Assembly (NCBI RefSeq): GCF_014649115.1 | Contig: NZ_BMSK01000028.1 | Span: 1-64,000, forward strand | Length of the DNA: 64,000 nt | Origin: Streptomyces eurythermus | GTDB lineage: Bacteria; Actinomycetota; Actinomycetes; Streptomycetales; Streptomycetaceae | Direction: 5' to 3' | Translations under genes and position numbers: made by a program | The notes under the pieces: model-generated | Told to the model about the DNA's origin: nothing | The model's input: the letters and a program-made list of their open reading frames with translations, nothing else | The model's database searches: none | In this document: one piece after another, positions 61,603 to 64,000 of the stretch | Position numbering within the stretch: the first letter of the stretch is position 1 | How the letters are laid out: each line of letters opens with the position of its first letter

Positions 61603-61953
61603 ATGACGCGCAGCCGTGCCCAGGACCCGAACGTCTGCGGAGTGACCGCCGCGATCGCCGTGATCGACGGCAAGTGGAAGACGTCGCTGCTGTGGCTGCT
61701 GGAGTCCGGCCCGCACCGGCCCGCCGAACTGCGCCGCCGGCTGGCCGGGTTGAGCGAGAAGGTGCTGACCCAGGCGCTGCGCGAGATGGAACAGGACGGC
61801 CTGGTGCACCGGGAGGTGCACGATGTGCTGCCGCCGAAGACCGTGTACTCGCTGACCGCGTTCGGCCGCGACCTCGCCGAGGCACTGGACCCGCTGGCCG
61901 AGTGGGGCCACCGCCGTCTGGACCTGCTCCGCGCGGGCGAGGCGGCGTCCTGA
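61603..61953 (+). CDS. HxlR-family transcriptional regulator
   Basis: The 116 aa protein has the HxlR pattern: NVCGVTAAIAVIDGKWKTSL, RPAELRRRLAGLSEKVLTQALREMEQ and VHREVHDVLPPKTVYSLTAFG. ATG 61603 is preceded by GAAGAGGA; an upstream ATG at 61555 is possible. A Cys near the N-terminus (NVCGVT) is at the position that senses redox or electrophiles in some HxlR members. It probably controls the divergent reductase gene. Confidence 0.9.
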   Translation: MTRSRAQDPNVCGVTAAIAVIDGKWKTSLLWLLESGPHRPAELRRRLAGLSEKVLTQALREMEQDGLVHREVHDVLPPKTVYSLTAFGRDLAEALDPLAEWGHRRLDLLRAGEAAS

Positions 61954-62042
61954 CGGGCCGCCGGCCGTCACCTCCTTGTCCGTCCTCCGGCAGCCCCTGA
62001 CCTCGACAAACAGCTTCTCCCGGGCGGCCGGGGCTGCCAAGT

Positions 62043-62060
62043 ACCCACAAAAAAGTGGGT
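62043..62060. promoter_or_regulatory. Palindromic site upstream of the GH27 gene
   Basis: ACCCAC (62043-62048) and GTGGGT (62055-62060) flank AAAAAA. It lies 74 bp before the GH27 start and downstream of the HxlR gene, so it may be an operator or a weak terminator. Confidence 0.4.
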
Positions 62061-62133
62061 GTCAGGCACCTCCACCGCGCTCCTTCGCCACCGTCCAGGC
62101 CCCCTTGGGCGACCGGACCGAGAGGACACCACC

Positions 62134-63411
62134 GTGGACCGACCCCTCCCCGCACGCCGGCTGCGGCCGCCGATGGGCTGGAACAGCTGGGACTGCTACG
62201 GCCCCACCGTCACCGAGCAGGAGGTGCTGGCCAACGCGGAGTTCATGGCCCGCCGGCTGCTGCCGTACGGCTGGGACACCGTGGTCGTGGACATCCAGTG
62301 GTACGAGCCGACGGCCCGCGCGCACGGCTACAACCCCGACGCCCCGCTGGTCCTGGACGCGTACGGCCGTCAGCTCCCGGCGCCGAACCGGTTCCCGTCC
62401 GCCGCCGGCGGGGCGGGCTTCGCGCCGCTGGCCCTCCGGGTGCACGAGCTCGGGCTGCGCTTCGGCCTGCACATCATGCGGGGCATCCCGCGCCGCGCCG
62501 TGGCCGCCCGACTGCCCGTGTACGGCACGGAGTTCACCGCCGACGAGATCGCCGACACGGCCTCGGTGTGCCCGTGGAACACCGACAATCACGGCCTGGA
62601 CCACAACCATCCGGGCGCCCAGGCGTACTACGACGCCCAGGTGGCGCAGTTCGCCGCGTGGGGCGTGGACTTCGTCAAGGCCGACGACATGCTGTTCCCG
62701 TACCACGAACGGGAGATCGCCGCGTACGCGCGGGCCGTCGAGCGCTGCGGCCGGCCGGTCGAGCTGAGCCTCTCCCCCGGCACCGACGTCTCCCTCGCCC
62801 GTCTGGACCATCTGCGGGAGCACGCCACCATGTGGCGTGTCTGCGACGACCTGTGGGACCGCTGGGCGGACGTGGAGGCCCAGTTCGCCCGGATGGCCCG
62901 GTGGGCGCCCTGGCAGGGCGAGGGGGGCTGGGCGGACGCGGACATGCTGCCCCTCGGCCGGATCGGCATCCGCGCCGAACGCGGCACGGACCGGCTGTGT
63001 TCCCTGACCCGTCCCGAGCAGATCAGCCTGCTCACCCTGTGGCTGATCTCCCGGTCGCCGCTGATGATGGGCGGCGACCTGCCCACCAGCCCGCCCGAGA
63101 CCATCGAACTGCTCACCAACGACGAGGCGCTGGCCGTGCTGTGGCACAGCACCGGCAACCGCGAGGTGCTCCGCGAGAACGGCCTGGTGCTGTGGGCCGC
63201 CCGGGACACCGACGGCCGTACCCGGTACGCCGCCGTCTTCTCCCTGGCCGGTGAACCCCGCCGGTACGAGGTGCCGCTCGGCTCGGCCGGGGCCCGCCCC
63301 GCCGACCGGATCCGCGAGCTGTGGACCCACGCCGACGTCCCGCACGACGGCCGGCACCTCACCGTGGACCTGCCCGCCCACGGCGCCGCCCTCTTTCGCC
63401 TCGCCTCCTAA
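62134..63411 (+). CDS. GH27-family glycoside hydrolase
   Basis: The 425 aa protein starts RRLRPPMGWNSWDCYGPTVT, the GH27 opening. The nucleophile Asp lies in GVDFVKADDML (about 185) and the acid/base in a later Asp near DDLWDRW. SPLMMGGDLPTSPPETIELLTNDE is the end of the barrel, followed by a beta sandwich. No signal peptide is present, so it acts inside the cell, perhaps as an alpha-galactosidase or a related activity. GTG 62134 is preceded by GAGAGGACACC. Confidence 0.88.
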   Translation: MDRPLPARRLRPPMGWNSWDCYGPTVTEQEVLANAEFMARRLLPYGWDTVVVDIQWYEPTARAHGYNPDAPLVLDAYGRQLPAPNRFPSAAGGAGFAPLALRVHELGLRFGLHIMRGIPRRAVAARLPVYGTEFTADEIADTASVCPWNTDNHGLDHNHPGAQAYYDAQVAQFAAWGVDFVKADDMLFPYHEREIAAYARAVERCGRPVELSLSPGTDVSLARLDHLREHATMWRVCDDLWDRWADVEAQFARMARWAPWQGEGGWADADMLPLGRIGIRAERGTDRLCSLTRPEQISLLTLWLISRSPLMMGGDLPTSPPETIELLTNDEALAVLWHSTGNREVLRENGLVLWAARDTDGRTRYAAVFSLAGEPRRYEVPLGSAGARPADRIRELWTHADVPHDGRHLTVDLPAHGAALFRLAS

Positions 63412-63427
63412 ACCTTGATCCCGTTTG

Positions 63428-63442
63428 CCTAAACCCTTTAGG
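63428..63442. promoter_or_regulatory. Candidate TetR operator
   Basis: CCTAAACCCTTTAGG is a perfect inverted repeat (6 bp arms, 3 bp spacer) lying 36 bp before the TetR start at 63479, fitting autoregulation. Confidence 0.6.
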
Positions 63443-63478
63443 AAGTTCCATACTCCTCTCCGACAGACAGGAGAGAAG

Positions 63479-64000
63479 ATGATGGCGCGTGCGGGCCTGA
63501 CCACGCAGCGACTGGTCCGGGCCGGGGCGGAACTCGCCGACGAGGTCGGCTTCGACCAGGTGACGGTCTCGGCGCTGGCCCGGCGGTTCGACGTGAAGGT
63601 CGCGAGCCTGTACTCGCACCTGCGCAGCTCCCAGGACCTGAAGACGCGGATCGCGCTGCTCGCCCTGGAGGAGATGGCCGACCGCGCCGCCGAGGCACTG
63701 GCCGGCCGGTCCGGCAAGGACGCCCTCGCCGCCTTCGCGAACGTCTGCCGGGACTACGCCCGGGCCCACCCCGGCCGCTACACGGCGGCCCGGCACCCGC
63801 TGGACGACGCGACGGCGGCCGGCAGCGCGGGCGTCCGCATCGCCCAGCTGAACCGCGCCATCCTGCGCGGCTACGACCTCGCCGAACCGGACCAGACACA
63901 CGCCGTGCGCCTCCTCGGCAGCGTCTTCCACGGCTACGTCAGCCTGGAGACGGCCGGCGGCTTCGCCCACAGCGCGCCCGACTCCGAGGAGTCCTGGGCC
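63479..64000 (+). CDS. TetR/AcrR-family regulator, cut by the right edge
   Basis: The visible 174 codons begin MMARAGLTTQRLVRAGAELA and carry the helix-turn-helix FDQVTVSALARRFDVKVASLYSHL. The C-terminal part (RDYARAHPGRYTAARHP ... AQLNRAILRGYDL) resembles the WHG-type TetR_C_33 ligand domain. CAGGAGAG precedes the two tandem ATG codons. No stop is reached before the window ends, so the gene is partial. Confidence 0.88.
   Translation, partial: MMARAGLTTQRLVRAGAELADEVGFDQVTVSALARRFDVKVASLYSHLRSSQDLKTRIALLALEEMADRAAEALAGRSGKDALAAFANVCRDYARAHPGRYTAARHPLDDATAAGSAGVRIAQLNRAILRGYDLAEPDQTHAVRLLGSVFHGYVSLETAGGFAHSAPDSEESWA

Overview
This window is chromosomal DNA of a high-GC actinomycete, almost certainly a Streptomyces or close relative. 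The evidence is the strong third-position GC bias, many GTG starts, ATGA/GTGA start-stop overlaps, Tat and Sec secreted enzymes, several SpoIIE-type phosphatases and anti-sigma-type kinases, F420-type oxidoreductases, and small proteins typical of the genus (DUF5133, CsbD). All calls come from reading the sequence; no database search was run.

Layout. 0-4 kb is a small accessory patch: a caspase-like peptidase paired with a Pepco-like partner, integrase debris, a tiny ORF coupled to a lipoprotein gene, and an internally deleted IS5-type element with perfect ends. 4-9.3 kb holds stand-alone metabolic and signalling genes: carboxylesterase, GAF-SpoIIE phosphatase, a hydrolase/MarR divergent pair and a GH25 lysozyme. 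9.4-18.6 kb is a leftward locus for an extracellular polysaccharide. It carries an Agd3-like (CE18) deacetylase, a PelF-like glycosyltransferase, a polytopic membrane protein, two sugar-nucleotide epimerases, a nucleotidyltransferase, a spherulin-4/Sph3-like hydrolase and a maltokinase-cap protein. It resembles a bacterial version of the fungal galactosaminogalactan/Pel toolkit. 19-28.6 kb is housekeeping and stress: secreted proteins, SGNH lipase, phosphoglucomutase, an MHS transporter, a KhtT/KhtU-like K+/H+ antiporter pair, DedA, CsbD and an RsbW-like kinase. 28.7-30.9 kb is a thiamine-diphosphate enzyme with a long collagen-like Gly-X-Y insertion.

31-46.7 kb is a selenium/formate respiration island. 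A cytochrome b, an Fe-S subunit and an NrfD subunit form one rightward operon. A Tat-exported HD-domain protein follows. A leftward heme-copper oxidase operon (subunits II and I, a small membrane protein, a CtaG-like factor) comes next, then a formate dehydrogenase catalytic subunit read through an in-frame UGA. The whole selenocysteine machinery is adjacent: selD, tRNA-Sec, selB and selA. The oxidase subunit I keeps its metal ligands but lacks the canonical D- and K-channel residues. The end of selB overlaps tRNA-Sec on the opposite strand.

46.8-64 kb is mixed. It includes a MASE1 protein, a second SpoIIE phosphatase and a chloramphenicol-type efflux pump behind a leader peptide and an attenuator. 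It also includes a long-form GAPDH, an M9 collagenase, a PhoX-like protein and a LysR regulator. The right part is a run of regulator/target pairs with clear palindromic operators (TetR/F420-type oxidoreductase, HxlR/reductase), a GH27 enzyme, and a TetR gene cut by the right edge. Strong hairpins mark most transcription ends.
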